Shown here: positions 21,219 to 32,232 of the stretch, in pieces | How the letters are laid out: the number at the start of each line of letters is the position of its first letter | Numbering within the stretch: the first letter of the stretch is position 1 | Source: Shinisaurus crocodilurus | Lineage: Eukaryota; Chordata; Lepidosauria; Squamata; Shinisauridae | Direction of reading: 5' to 3' | Assembly (NCBI GenBank): GCA_021292165.1 | Contig: CM037876.1 | Span: 104,432,324-104,496,323, forward strand | Length of the DNA stretch: 64,000 bases | Made by a program: the position numbers and the translations under genes | The notes under the pieces: model-generated | Seen by the model: only the letters and a program-made list of their open reading frames with translations | Databases searched by the model: none | What the model was told of the DNA's origin: nothing

Positions 21219-22859
21219 TTAAACCCCATGTTTTCTCATTGCAAGCTTTTCAAGGCAGTTCACAAACTAGAATAAAGCCATTTTCAAAATAAGCACAAAA
21301 GGCTTATGCTCAGTGATTAGCATTAACTGGCACCTATCCTTGTCAAACCAGGGCTGGCCCAAAACATTTTGCTGCCCGAGCAATTTCTGAATTGCTCAGC
21401 AATTGGTCAGCAATTTCTAAACTAGCCCTGTTAGCAAGTGCCGGAGGGTTAATCAGTTGCTATATGGTGTGACTGACCCAAACATCTGTCATCCTAGTGT
21501 GGATCTGTTGCTACAAGGGCTGTCAAGGGCTGAATGTTATTTAGATTGCCCAATGCATTTGAGAAATCTGGAGACAGTTCTCCTGAAGCTTCAAGCTGTA
21601 TGAGCTACAGTGAATTAGCAAAAGTGTTTTGATTTTTTTTTCAAGATCAAATTAAATATTTGGTCCATGTAGGTTATGTAATTTTATATATATAAAAGCT
21701 TTTCTATGATAAATTTTGATGTTTTCCTCCTGTCCCCCCAACCCAGTATCTCCCCACTGGGTAAAAGGCCAGACCATCACAGAAATGCCCATCCTTGCAA
21801 ATGTTTCAGAATTGCATTCTTTTTGGGCATATTTACAGTATAAGATTAATTGCTGCATTATCTACGATGGTGAAGACAACTGTGCAAATTGCTAGCAGCA
21901 GTTTGCCAGTAAGTATTTTAGTAAGCCAAAAAAGGGTCATACCACGACCTCTGTTTTAGTATATTACCTGCCAGTTTCTTTAGAGTTCAGAAGAAGATAC
22001 TGTACTGTACTGTTCTGCCACCAATGATGAATTTATTCGTTCATAAGCTTCACAAATTCTTGCTTTGGCACTGCCAATATAAGAGCTGCCAACTTAGCAA
22101 AAGGCATAAGTGAAATCATGCCATCTGCTTGCAAAACAGTTAGTCCTTTGTCTCCTGCCTCCCTCAAAGCATTGGGGAAGCCTTAGAAAATGTAGGTGTG
22201 GCTTCTTGCTGAATAGCCAGATGTACCTGCCACCCCTTAAGTAACCCCTTTTCTTGGCCAAAGACTGAGCACATGACTCTGTACACAACTGTTGCACTGC
22301 ATCTGACAGTGTATGGAGAGCTGACAAGTCCAGCCAAAAATGGTCATCTACTTTCCCTGGAAGAGAGCCTGAGGAACACTCTTGGAAATGAGTAACTGAA
22401 TACTTGCTTTTGTGTCCTCACAGGCAAACTTCCACCTACAGTTTTCCTAATAACTGCACAATATAGTCTGTATAACAAAACGACTGCTAGCAGCAATAGC
22501 AGACAAGATAAATGTGGCCTGTGGTACCTCTGAAAATGCTGCATCCGTATCTAATGCCACACGTACAACTCAACATATGCCAATTTCATGGAAGTCCCAG
22601 TAAAGTGGATTAGAAAAACAACAGTGGCACATTGCCAATTCCTGTTCACCAGAGGGAGCCATTTGAAAGGTGTTTAATAAGAGAGAAAAAGAAAAAAAAT
22701 GCTTTCTGAAATATACACGCATTCTGTGTTGCCTTGCTCTTACTAGGGAGTCCCATATAAAACCCAATTTGGCTTTTTTCAAATCCCAGTTCAGATTCCA
22801 GCTCCTCCATTGGTTTACAGGTACACTGTCTACCTAAATGTGTTACATTACACATCATA
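21212..22859. other. Non-coding stretch, no gene recognised
   Basis: I find no exon with recognisable product. One dispersed AGGGCTGGCC...TTTTGCT block lies at 21352-21430, related to that at 17366. Confidence 0.4.
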
Positions 22860-22860
22860 T

Positions 22861-23545
22861 ATATAATACTAGCTGTTGCCTGTGGCTGCGCTCACGTGGA
22901 TTTTAGGATTTGGTATAATTGTTTTTAAAAGAAACATGTATGGAAAAGATGCAGTTTCTCTGACTGAAAGTGTAATGTTTAGGCTGGGTGCTGGCAGAAG
23001 AAATCTTTTGTGACAGAAATATCTGTTTGTAAAGAAAAATCAGGTTAATCCTGAGAGTGTACAGGTGATGAAGAGTGAGCATGCCAAGTTTGGGGTAGAT
23101 CCATCTAAACGTGATGGAGCCTATGCGACGATGCTCCACACACAACAGTCAGTCAGTCAGTCATGTAAAAAGTTTCCCTCCCTTTTCACCCAGTCATGTA
23201 AAAAGTTTCCTGCATACCCAGCCCTATTGGCCCCTGCAGGAATTCATACGAACATTCTAATGTCCTATGGGCTGTTTGCATAACTGCTGCAAGTTGGCTC
23301 CTGCAGCCATTATGAGGTGAGGCCTATTTGCAGAACTGCGGATATGAGAGTGGGGTGATTTTGCCCCCTTTTTTCACCCCCTTAGGGACGGAATTTCCCA
23401 AAATCCTTCCTTAGTGGGGGTCTATGTCATAAAAGCAATGTCCCTTCAAAATTTCACGTTCCTAGATTAAACGGTTTGAGCTGGGCGTTGATGAGTGAGT
23501 GAGTGAGTCAGTCAGTCAGGACACTTTCTTTTATATATATATAGA
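22861..23545 (+). repeat. Unclassified interspersed repeat with AT-rich ends
   Basis: It starts with ATACTAGCTGTTGCCTGTGG after a short AT run and ends with GTGAGTGAGTCAGTCAGTCAGG followed by a TATATATATAGATGAG tail. The ACTAGCTGTTGCC start is a widely dispersed signature in squamates and other animals, but I cannot assign the class. An internal block around GTCAGTCAGTCA (23146-23165) recurs near the end (23508-23518). No protein frame was found. Confidence 0.5.
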
Positions 23546-24189
23546 TGAGATCTTGATATTGTGCCAACATAGAACAATCTCCTAGGGTGCTTCCCTGAGA
23601 GGGGTACTTCAGACAAAGCTTTTCTCTTGTAATCACTCTGCCTCAAACATGGAATTTTAGAGGGCAACGGAGGGTGGTCCTGACCTGATTGTCTTTGATA
23701 TGTAGAGCTTTTCTACACAAGGCTGTTAATCGACTGTTAATCAGCTGTATCTACTTTCAGTTTCATCGCAGAATTGAGATCCAAGCACTGCAAAGGAGCG
23801 TTTCCTTTCCTGCTTTTCTGCTACATACCCTCTAGGTGGCACTGTGGTATAGAGGAATAATGCAAATACACAAGAGGAAATCATACTTTCTTTTGCTTTC
23901 ACAATTAAATGAAATTTAATTCATTTAATTCTTCCCCGCTCTAAAAAGAAAAAACTTGTCGAAAGTGCTGGTTAGACACAGAAATGAGACTGGAGTGTCA
24001 CGAGGTCATCTAAAAAACCTTTAAACAACCATGAGTAGGGGATGACAAGTGCATGATAAAAGCCTGTAATCCTCCTGAGTTTCCCCACCACATCTTCCAT
24101 CTTTTTCCTTACCAGAAACAAATCTGATGAGGAAGAAAAGACAGAATAGTTGTACAATGCCTTTTGATTGGTTGTGCTAGGAGTCCACC

Positions 24190-24668
24190 ATCTGGAAGCA
24201 CCCTAACACAGCAATGCTAATGCCCAGATTTCAGAGCTTCTGCAGCATGCAAAGCCATGCTGGGCTCATGCCAGCAGGGTAGAAGTGAGGGAGGAGTAGT
24301 GTCGTTCACCTCTTTCCCATCCTGTATGTTTTTAAAAAACTATTTCCCTCCCATTGCAAGCAATGAGAGAGGAATTATTTATGCCAGCTACAGGGCTGGC
24401 ATAATTTCTCCCCAGTATGGGGTGTGTGTGGATATTTGAAGACCCAATCCACCCACATCACACCTGAATCTGTCCCATTCCCCCCCCCTCTGATGACAGA
24501 GCTCTGATGTCAGAGAGGCAAGAGCTGCGGAGGTTTCCACGGTGGCTGGAAAGGTGGTTCCGAGGTCGGATCTCCCCCTCCTAGGTCAGACTTCTCTCTC
24601 CACTCGTAGAGGGATCTGATACATGCTGTTGTCCCAGGATGTTTTCCCTGGGACTATAGGATTGCATT
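24190..24668. repeat. About 0.5-kb inverted-terminus repeat, copy 2
   Basis: It shares with 13385-13912 the GTGAGGGAGGAGTAGTGTC block and facing CAGAGCTCTGATGTCAGAG, and ends GGGACTATAGGATTGCATTG. The left end is diverged (CAGCAATGCTAATGCC). There is no coding frame. Confidence 0.5.
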
Positions 24669-24705
24669 GTACCATGTTTACTCACTCACGTTTTATGGGG
24701 CCATA

Positions 24706-24880
24706 GGGACATAGGAAGCTGCCTTATACCAAGTCCAACCATTGGTCCAACAGCCCAATATTGTCTACATGGATTGACAGTGGCTTTCCAGCCTTTCTTT
24801 CAGACAGGAGTCTTTCCCTAGAGATGCCAGAGATTGAACCTGGGAAGTTTTGCTTCCAAAGTATGCCACTGAGGAAGACC
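24706..24880 (-). mobile_element. tRNA-derived SINE with CR1-type tail, minus strand
   Basis: On the minus strand it starts with a tRNA-like head that has the B-box GGTTCAATCTC, continues through ATGTAGACAATATTGGGCTG and ends AAGGCAGCTTCCTATGTCCC. That end is a LINE tail of the CR1/L3 type also seen at 31079-31400. Head and tail classes identify it as a SINE different from the ones at 20212 and 60013. Confidence 0.7.
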
Positions 24881-26303
24881 CTTTCCTACTGGAACCATTT
24901 CATCAGTGGGTTGGAACCAACTGGTGTCCCTCCACTGACAGAAGGCTCTTTGAATGGAGGGGGGTGAGTTTGGGTTAGTCCCCCCCCCGCAGCCCCTGTG
25001 CCACCTCCCATGAGATCCAGAACAGATTTGAAAGGGGAGTGCAGAGGGCTGCAGGGAGGAGCGGCAACCACTGAAAATCACCTCCCTCCCTGTTCTACTG
25101 ATGGAAGCCTCCACTGGATAAAACAACTTCCGTCAGAAGAGGGACACCCATTGGATACAATCCAGTGTGTTTACTTTTAATTAGTCTTTTAATTTGTGCT
25201 AAGATACTGTTTGCCAATGAAAAAAAATTGAAATATTTACTTAATAGTGTTTAAATGAAAAATATATTAGTGCAAATTAAATAGGATCTGCAAAGGGAGA
25301 TTTAAACCATCCTATGGCTCCTGAGACACCCTCCCGGGGATCATAGGATTTTTCAACCTTAAGGGCTTTTTTATTCTTGTTTTATATGGACTCTTTAATC
25401 AGTATTCATTCATTGATAAAATCTTAACTTTATTCATTGTATTTGAATTACAAACACTGCAAACAATGATAAACTCAGTCTTTCACTAATAAGAGAACAT
25501 TGCTAAAATGCTTTTAATTTGATTTTCTATTATTTTCAGAGTCCTTCCCTACCTTGTAATTGTAACCTACCTCACAGGGTTGTCGTGAGGATAAAATGGA
25601 GAGGAGGAGGTCTATGTAAGCCACCTTGGAATATTGGATTCCTTGCAAGAGGGGGGGAAAGCGGGATATAAATGCAATAAATAAATATCTCCTGAAGGAC
25701 ACAAGGTCTATTGCAATAAAGCTGAAGCTCTGTTGCTGGTAGCAAATATTTTTTTATCTCATTCCACGTCCAGTTGTTATTGGACTTGAATGGGACTGGT
25801 TGAAAACTGAAGTCATAAGGAGGTGTGAAGTTTACATGACAGAGAGTTCGTAGGGCTAGTGCCAACTCACTACTTTTGACTGAGCTCAGCCTTTGATCAC
25901 ACAACCTCATTCATTCATTTACCACTTATGATAAATGTAATTAATCTAGGATTTCCAACAGGTTTCAGAACTCAACATGCTGGTAGAAAGTCAGGTGGTA
26001 GCCACATCAGCTGGACTTTGCTACTCAAGTGGGCCCCCACAACTACACGTTGCAGTGTTATCTTTGACATGCATCTGTTACCTGAGTCTATGGATGGGGG
26101 TGGGAGCAAAAAAAACAAAAGATTGCAGCCGTGGAAGGGATCCCTACTCTAACCTGGGTCTTACTTCATGTGTTGTTTGTTTGTTTGTTTTAGTTTTTGG
26201 ACATTTAAAAGTGCAACCAGTCTGCATGCAAGTCAATGGATCATAAGGCTTCTGCTCACAATTGTATGCTGGCCTGGGAGGAGAGCTGAGGGAACAATTC
26301 AAG
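24881..26303. other. Non-coding stretch, SINE fragment inside
   Basis: Apart from the SINE 3' half at 25557-25690 I see nothing assignable. ATG-initiated frames here are short and lack domains. Confidence 0.4.
25557..25690 (+). mobile_element. tRNA-derived SINE, 3' half only
   Basis: CCTACCTCACAGGGTTGTCG, then AATGGAGAGGAGGAGGTC and GCGGGATATAAATGCAATAA then AAATAAATA match the body and tail of the SINE at 20212-20455. The tRNA-like head is missing. Confidence 0.8.
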
Positions 26304-26305
26304 TA

Positions 26306-26556
26306 CAGTAATACCTTGGATTGCAAGTAACTTGGTTTGAGAGCGTTTTGCAAGACAAGCAAATTTTAAAATATTTATTTAATTTTTTTTTTACTTGATA
26401 TACAAGCGACGTCTTGCAATACAAGTACTGTAGTACGGCTTAAATTAAAAATCTCTGTACAAATTTTTCTGGGGGGATTTCGTTTTGATATAAGAGTGTT
26501 TTGGATTACAAGCACGTTTCCGGAACGAATTATGCTCTCAATCCAAGGCATGACTA
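26306..26556 (+). mobile_element. Tc1/mariner-type (Tigger-like) MITE, TA duplication
   Basis: It starts CAGTAATACCTTGGATTG directly after TA and ends CAAGGCATGACTA directly before TA. The two halves are roughly complementary (GATTGCAAGTAACTTGGTTTG faces GGATTACAAGCACGTTTCCG). A second copy in reverse orientation is at 63195-63452. TA duplication and CAGT termini fit the pogo/Tigger group. It has no transposase. Confidence 0.85.
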
Positions 26557-27079
26557 TAGATTTAGATTTACTGTAGCAAACATGATAATTTCATGAGCAA
26601 ACCAAGTTATACATAATACATTTTAGGAACTTCAACAAGTCCCTGAAATATCTACGAGCCAGAAGAAACAGGAAGAGTGGGGGCAGAGAAAGACTGATGT
26701 ACAGCATCTGTTCCTCTCTGTGGGGAATTCGTTGGTATGGAGTTCAGCAAAATCTCATCTGAAGGAAAAGTTATTAAGAGTTTATTTAGCTGGGGAAGAC
26801 CCTCTTACTTATTAGGAATGGTAACCAAGCATATTTACTTAAGTCTCCTTTTTCTGCTCAGGCCTTTGGCATGCCAGCTGGTGAGGGCCCCCCGCTCACT
26901 CCCCGATGCCCTCTTCCTTTCTCACTCGCTCTCACATGGCGGCACCCAGCAAAATGGCCCCTTGCTGCGCCATTCCTCTCCTCAGCGGTGGTGCTAAGTA
27001 CTGAAAAGATCCGGGGCTCAGGCCCCAGGACAAAACAAATGCACAAATTTGCACATGTTAATGTACAAATGCTCTAAAG
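26557..27079. other. Non-coding stretch, no gene recognised
   Basis: Short G/C-rich ATG frames around 26870-27000 have no domain and no splice context. GCACAAATTTGCACATG near 27042-27060 resembles part of the duplicated block at 40012-40110 and 45090-45175. Confidence 0.4.
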
Positions 27080-27176
27080 CAGTGTTCTCCAACCTTGGGT
27101 CCACATATGTTTTTGGCCTACAACTCCCAGCATGCCCCAGCCAGCTACGCTGGGGACCCAAGGTTGGAGAACACTG
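27080..27176. mobile_element. hAT-type palindromic MITE, TSD CTCTAAAG
   Basis: CAGTGTTCTCCAACCTTGGG on the left and its complement on the right are flanked by perfect CTCTAAAG copies (27072-27079 and 27177-27184). Most of the right arm (the AACTCCCAGCATGC complement) is deleted, leaving 97 bp. Confidence 0.92.
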
Positions 27177-27184
27177 CTCTAAAG

Positions 27185-28034
27185 TCTCTCTGTGTGTGTG
27201 TCTTTAAAGGACCCAGTCTCCTAAGGACACCTCTATGTGTAAAAAGGGAAGTGTGGACAGGGGAGAGGGAGGCATTTGATTTCAGAAAAAAACCTCAGGC
27301 AGAAAGATTCAGGGGTGGGGGCAGCAGGAGGTGAAGCACATGTGGGCAAAAAGCCAGCTAGTCCAGGGGGATCAGACGCAACAGAGATCAAAAGGGCCCC
27401 ACACCTTTATTTCAGCAAGTGCCCATGGAGAGCAGGGTGGTGGGGCAGATGGCCTCCCAGAAATTTGGGGTTCCAAATGAAAGAATCGGGGGCCCAGCCC
27501 TAGTGGATCACCTCTAATCCTCTGCCTCTCCTCCATCTCTCTCTCCCCCCCCTCCTTTCATTCACTTCTTTCCTTGGCGAGGACTATGGCAAAGGGCCAT
27601 TTTGCTGTACACTGCTGTGCAGGAGCGAGTGAGAAAGGAAGAGGGCACATGGGGAGGGTTTTTCTTCCTGCCCATAAGTCCCGTTAATATCAGTGCGAAA
27701 GAGCACGGAACAAAAGGAGCAGGAAGAGAAAGCAGAAGCTGGGGAAAGCTTTGAAGCCGCTCCTACCAGTAAGAGTTATAACATGCTAGGTGGGAACACA
27801 GATGTCTTTGTAGCACATGGAAAACGCAAGCACCAGAAAAACCATCATAAATGTAGTTTGGAAAACAACAGAATATTGAGGGAGAATTTGTGTGAGGAGG
27901 ACAGTTTGGGGTAAGCGTCGTGTGGCACGTCAGTGAACCTGGCATTACAATGCCGGTAAAAATTCCTCATGTAGATAAGTCCAAAGTCAGAGCCAGGCAA
28001 GCTTACCTGGGGAGAGCATTCAGACAGCATTCTA
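27185..28034. other. Non-coding stretch, no gene recognised
   Basis: There is purine-rich and C-rich sequence with no exon I can support. The block CAAAGGGCCATTTTGCTGTAC at 27591 faces CAAAATGGCCCCTTGCTG at 26950, a distant inverted match of uncertain meaning. Confidence 0.4.
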
Positions 28035-28042
28035 CAATCACG

Positions 28043-28839
28043 CAGGGATGGGGACTCGGACTCGGGGACTCGACTCGTGAGTCCGACTGAGTCCCCCCTC
28101 TGACTCGAGTCCCACTCGAGTCCCAATAATTTATGTGGGACTCGGGACTCGACTCGGGACTCGAGCCCAAGGACTCCTCCGCCTCCGCCCTCGCCTCCGC
28201 CTCCGCCGCCCTCATCACCACCTCCTCCTCCTCCTCCTCCTCCGCCGCCCTCACCTCCTCCTCCTCCTCCTCCTCCTCCTCCTCCGCCGCCGCCGCCGCC
28301 GTCCTCGTCGCCATCGCCGTAGCACACAGCACGCCGCGTCACGCCGCCAGCGGCGTCGCTCTGTTTTTGGCGGGGTTGCTGTGGTTCAAAAACAGAGCGC
28401 CGTCGCTAGCGGCGTGACGCGGCATGTCACGTCACGCCGCCAGCGCCGTCGCTCTGTTTTTGAAACACAGCAACCCCGCCAAAAACAGAGCGACGCCGCT
28501 GGCGGCGTGACGCGGCATGCCGCGTCACGCCGCTAGCGACGCCGCTCTGTTTTTGAACCACAGCAACCCCGCCAAAAACAGAGCGACGCCGCTGGCGGCG
28601 TGCTGTGTGCTACGGCGATGGCGACGAGGACGGCGGCGTGCTGTGTACTACGGCGTGCTGTGTGCTACGGCGACAAGGACGGCGGCGGCGGAGGAGGAGG
28701 AGGAGGAGGAGGTGAGGGCGGCGGTGGCGGCGGCGGCGGCGGCAGCAGAAGCGAGGGCGGCGGCGAGGGCAGCGGCGGCGGCGGAGGTGGAGGAGGAGGA
28801 GGAGGTGAGGGCGGCGGTGGCGGCGGCAACAGAAGCGAG

Positions 28840-28871
<32 letters not shown>

Positions 28872-29243
28872 AGGTGGAGGTGAGGGCGGCGGAGGTGGAG
28901 GTGAGGGTGAGGCAGGGCGGCGGCGGCGGTGGCAGAAGGCGAGGGCCGGCGGCAGCGGTGAGGGCAGTGGCGAGGTGAGGGCGGCGGTGGCGAGGTGAGG
29001 GCGGCAGCGGCCGCGGCCCACGGTAGGGAGCAGGAGGGTCTCCGCGGGAGGAAGGGCAGCTCTTCTTCCCTCTGCGGAGACACTCATGCTCCCTCCATGG
29101 GCCGCCGCTTTGGGAGGGGGACTCGGGACTCCGACCTAGGTCACCATTTTGGCACCTCGGGACTCTAGACTCGACTCTAGAGCTGGGTCCAAGACTCGGG
29201 ACTCGACTCGGGACTCGGGACCAAGGACTCTTCAACATCCCTG
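28043..29243. mobile_element. 1.2-kb GC-rich foldback DNA element, 8-bp TSD CAATCACG
   Basis: The termini are CAGGGATG and CATCCCTG, and CAATCACG lies immediately outside each (28035-28042 and 29244-29251), a perfect 8-bp duplication as made by hAT transposases. Next to the ends are arrays of GACTCGGGACTCGACTCG-type repeats. Inside, the left half is CTCCTCCGCC-rich and ends GTCGCCATCGCCGTAGCACAC. The right half carries its complement (GTGTGCTACGGCGATGGCGAC) and GGCGGCGGAGG repeats, so the element folds back on itself. The centre (28330-28600) has at least four alternating copies of GCGGCGTGACGCGGCATG and a CTGTTTTTGAACCACAGC/GGCGGGGTTGCTGTGG unit. Long poly-Gly, poly-Ala and poly-Pro frames here are artefacts of the triplet repeats. 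There is no transposase. Confidence 0.85.
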
Positions 29244-29600
29244 CAATCACGGGGCTCCCACAGAAAGGGATGTTGCTGCTACCCTCTGAACATGTCTCAG
29301 ATGGGACACTGTGGAGACGGGCCTCAGATGTTGATCTCAGGGTCCAGGCACATTTGTGCATGTTAGTGTTGTTAGAAGAATGCAATCCTATGGCCTCATT
29401 ACACCAGCAGCCACTAAAGTTAGTGTAACATCAACATAGTGTTAGCCAGGATCCTATATATTCCCAGAAGACTCCCTCCCTCTCCCCACCTCTCTCCCCC
29501 TGCCCTGCCCTGCCCCCAGCCGTGCACACATCCCATTCAGCTGATTGGTGGGAGATTCAGGACAGATAGAAGGAAGTACAAACTGGAGAGGGTTCAGAGT

Positions 29601-29751
29601 GTAGAAATTGTTATGACTGTGTACCACCATTGGGATAGCTAGACCTCACAGATAGAATATGAAGCAGACTCGGGCCTTGTTCAAATTACCTACACTGATG
29701 AACAAGGAACAGTATGGAATTACATAAGAGATGTTGCTAACAGATATGATC
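29601..29751 (+). repeat. 151-bp direct repeat, copy A
   Basis: The block starts GTAGAAATTGTTATGACTG and ends CAGATATGATC. It is repeated at 29983-30133 with few changes. Copy A sits outside the longer remnant reading frame and ends in unrelated sequence, so it is a partial duplicate. Confidence 0.85.
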
Positions 29752-29841
29752 ACTATGTAAAGCTTAGCATTTCAAATTGTTGTGTTAGTTCCATAATGCA
29801 TAAGTAGTCACATGCCACCCATTGACATTTAAACCCTGCCA

Positions 29842-30192
29842 ATGGGCATGTTCAAATTTTGTCACCTACAGGAGATTCCAATGGCAAACCTTGGACAAAC
29901 ACCCCCCAACTACAACCAGCAAAACACTCTCCCAATGGAAGTGCTTGAACAGTTGTTTTTCATGTGTGAAGAACATCCCAATGTAGAAATTGTTATGACT
30001 GTGTACCACCATTGGGATAGCTAGACCTCACAGATAGAATATGAAGCAGACTCAGGCCTTGTTCAAATTACCTACATTGATGAACAAGGAACAGTATGGA
30101 GTTATGTAAGAGATGTTGCCAACAGATATGATCCTGATGCGTTTTGGCTTCCAGTGCCAAATCCCAAAATACAAGTGGGAGAAGAGTCCCTT
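29842..30192 (+). pseudogene. Retrovirus-like 3' coding remnant
   Basis: A short frame from 29842 runs to a TAG at 30022-30024. After that stop the same frame stays open to about 30194, through copy B of the 151-bp repeat. The translation has no domain that I recognise with confidence. The placement directly before a purine-rich GTGGGAGAAGAG tract and an LTR-like segment suggests the 3' end of an endogenous retrovirus. It is interrupted by a stop and truncated at the 5' side. The viral origin is an inference from context. Confidence 0.35.
29983..30133 (+). repeat. 151-bp direct repeat, copy B
   Basis: It is the partner of 29601-29751. It lies in the better preserved remnant and continues into CCTGATGCGTTTTGGCTTCC, which copy A lacks. 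Confidence 0.85.
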
Positions 30193-30620
30193 TGATTGAT
30201 AAGATGTACCAAGAGTAGCAGGCCCGATATCTTGGGTGACCTAAGAGGTCATGAAAACCACATCTTAGCCAAGAAGGAGGTAGCCAGGTGGCCTTCTATC
30301 TAACTAGAGATTGACTCGCCATGTTCAAAGAAACACATTTGATTGGTTGTCGTCATATTTGGGGAAATGTGTCTGATTGGTTGGCATGGTTTAGTAAATG
30401 CATCTGATTTGCTGAAAGTAAACCCACCCATGACTGTAAAAAGGTATAAGAATGCTTGCATGCCCCACTGATCCTTGTCCAGCTCTGATTTGGGCACGCG
30501 CCCCTACTGGACCCTCTGTACAGAAATAAAACTTTGAAACCTCATCTGGGTGAGCTGCTTCTCTCTTCTCAAGTATTGGGTTCTCTGAGAAGGGGACTCA
30601 GAGCATTCTTGCGCAACAAG
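30193..30620 (+). repeat. LTR-like segment (TATA and AATAAA)
   Basis: It begins TGATTGATAAGATG directly after a purine-rich GTGGGAGAAGAGTCC tract. It contains a TATA-like GGTATAAGAATG at 30443-30454 and AATAAA at 30525-30530, and ends near TTGCGCAACA. That order (polypurine tract, TG start, TATA, polyadenylation signal, CA end) is what a 3' LTR shows. I cannot see a 5' partner in the window, so the ends are approximate. Confidence 0.45.
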
Positions 30621-30621
30621 A

Positions 30622-31072
30622 GGAGGGCAACAAAGATGATAAAGGGACTGGAAACAAGGCCCTATGAGGAGAGACTGAAAGAACTGGGCAACGTTTAGCC
30701 TTCAGAAGAGGAGACTGAGGGGAGATATGATAGCACTTCCAGTACTTGAAGGGTTGTCACACAGAGGAGGGCCAGGATCTCTTCTCGGTCATCCCAGTTT
30801 GCAGGACACGGAATAATGGGCTCAAGTTACAGGAACTCAGATTCCACCTAAACATCTGGAGAAATTTCCTGACTGTTTGAGCAATAAGACAATGGAACCA
30901 ATTACCTAGGGAGGTGGTGAGCTCTCCCACTCTGGAGGCATTCAAGGTGAAACTGGACGGCCATCTGTCAGGGATGCTTTGACCTGGATTCCTGCATTGA
31001 GCAGGGGGTTGGACTAGGTGGCCTTGTAGGCCCCTTCCAACTCTACTTTTCTATGATTCTATGATTCTATGT
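30622..31072 (+). mobile_element. CR1 LINE 3' fragment
   Basis: It carries the CR1 3' region: GACTGGAAACAAGGCCCTATG, GGAGACTGAGGGGAGATATG, GAACTCAGATTCCACCTAAAC, then GGCCTTGTAGGCCCCTTCCA and the CTATGATTCTATGATTCTATG tail. This is the 3'-most 450 bases of a 5'-truncated insertion. There is no intact ORF. Confidence 0.9.
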
Positions 31073-31078
31073 TTCACA

Positions 31079-31400
31079 TAGCGCATAGTTAAACTATGGA
31101 ATTCACTTCCACAGGATGTGGTGATGGCCACCAATTTGGAGGGCTTTAAAGGGGGATTAGACAAATTCATGGAGGAGAAAGCTATCAATGGCTGCTAGAC
31201 CTGATTGGCTATATGCTTCCTCCAGCATCAGAGGCAGTATGCCTATGTACTCCAGTTGCTGGGGAACATGGGTGGGAAGGTGCTGTTGCACTCATGTCCT
31301 GCTTGTGGGATCCCACAGGCAGCTGGTCAGCCACTGTGAACAGAATGCTGGACTAGATGGACCGTGGTCTGATCCAGCAGGGTGCTTCCTATGTTCTTAA
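31079..31400 (+). mobile_element. CR1/L3-like LINE tail, second subfamily
   Basis: Landmarks are GGAATTCACTTCCACAGGATG, TGGCTGCTAGACCTGATTGG, CAGAGGCAGTATGCCTATG and GGACTAGATGGACCGTGG, then CAGCAGGGTGCTTCCTATG at the end. It is a different subfamily from the CR1 ending at 31072. A diverged copy is at 42850-43015. Confidence 0.75.
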
Positions 31401-32217
31401 CTGCACCTGGCAGACCAGAGGCAGTCTGGACACATGGGAAGATGGAGATTACTGAGTCCTGGAATTTTCCCAGAATACTAATTTGGTGCAGTTGTAATTT
31501 GCAGCTGTATTTGGATCTGCCTCTCTTTTGCCAGCCCCATAGTGCCCTCTCCCTCCCACTCATACCTGCTTAACTATCTCTAGCTCTGGCTGCTTAGCTA
31601 CCTTCTTCCTCCCCGCCCCACTCCCTGGCATGTGGAACATTGCAATGGCTCCTACATTTCCCACTGGTGCCTGCGATGCTACTAGAGCAGCACTGCAGGT
31701 GCTGGGGAACCTGGCATATGTAGGAGATGTAATGCTGCAGAGCCTCATAATTATCCGGTTCAGAGTTAGGATGGAAAAAGAGGGTGAGGCACCTGATTAC
31801 AGGGCAGTCGGGTGATTCCCCCTCACTTCCAGTGCTGTGCTGTGACTCAGAGCACAGCAGAAGAAGAGAGGGGAAAGTCCCCTGCATTGAGTAAGCAACT
31901 TGGCAATTCTCTTTTGGCACTGTGCAGAAAAGATACCTTTTTGCCTAGGTAATGTATGAAGCTTTTCCCTTTATCCCAACTCCAGCACAGCACAAATTTG
32001 TTGTCTGTGTAACCCATGCCTGTGCTCTGAATTGGGCCCACATAATTAGGTGGAATGGTTTTATAAATAAAGTACTTTTAGACTATTATTCAGGTCCTGT
32101 GTTTGTTGCATGACTAGTTGCATGCAACCATAGGTGGATCGGGGCCATAATGTGGAAATGAGGCCCATTCAGGTTTCCTTGTAAGGTTGTAATGCATTTA
32201 GAATTGGGGTGTAAATC
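31401..32217. other. Non-coding stretch, no gene recognised
   Basis: Several short frames exist on both strands, but none shows a domain, conserved motif or splice context. One AATAAA at 32064 has no gene to serve. Confidence 0.4.
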
Positions 32218-32232
32218 AAGAAACCCTGGTAC

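Noticed and set aside
28003..29385. Long poly-Gly, poly-Ala, poly-Pro and Arg-rich open frames on both strands
   Set aside because: They are translations of CCG/CTC triplet arrays in all frames, lie wholly inside or across the ends of the foldback transposon, and have no domain or splice context.
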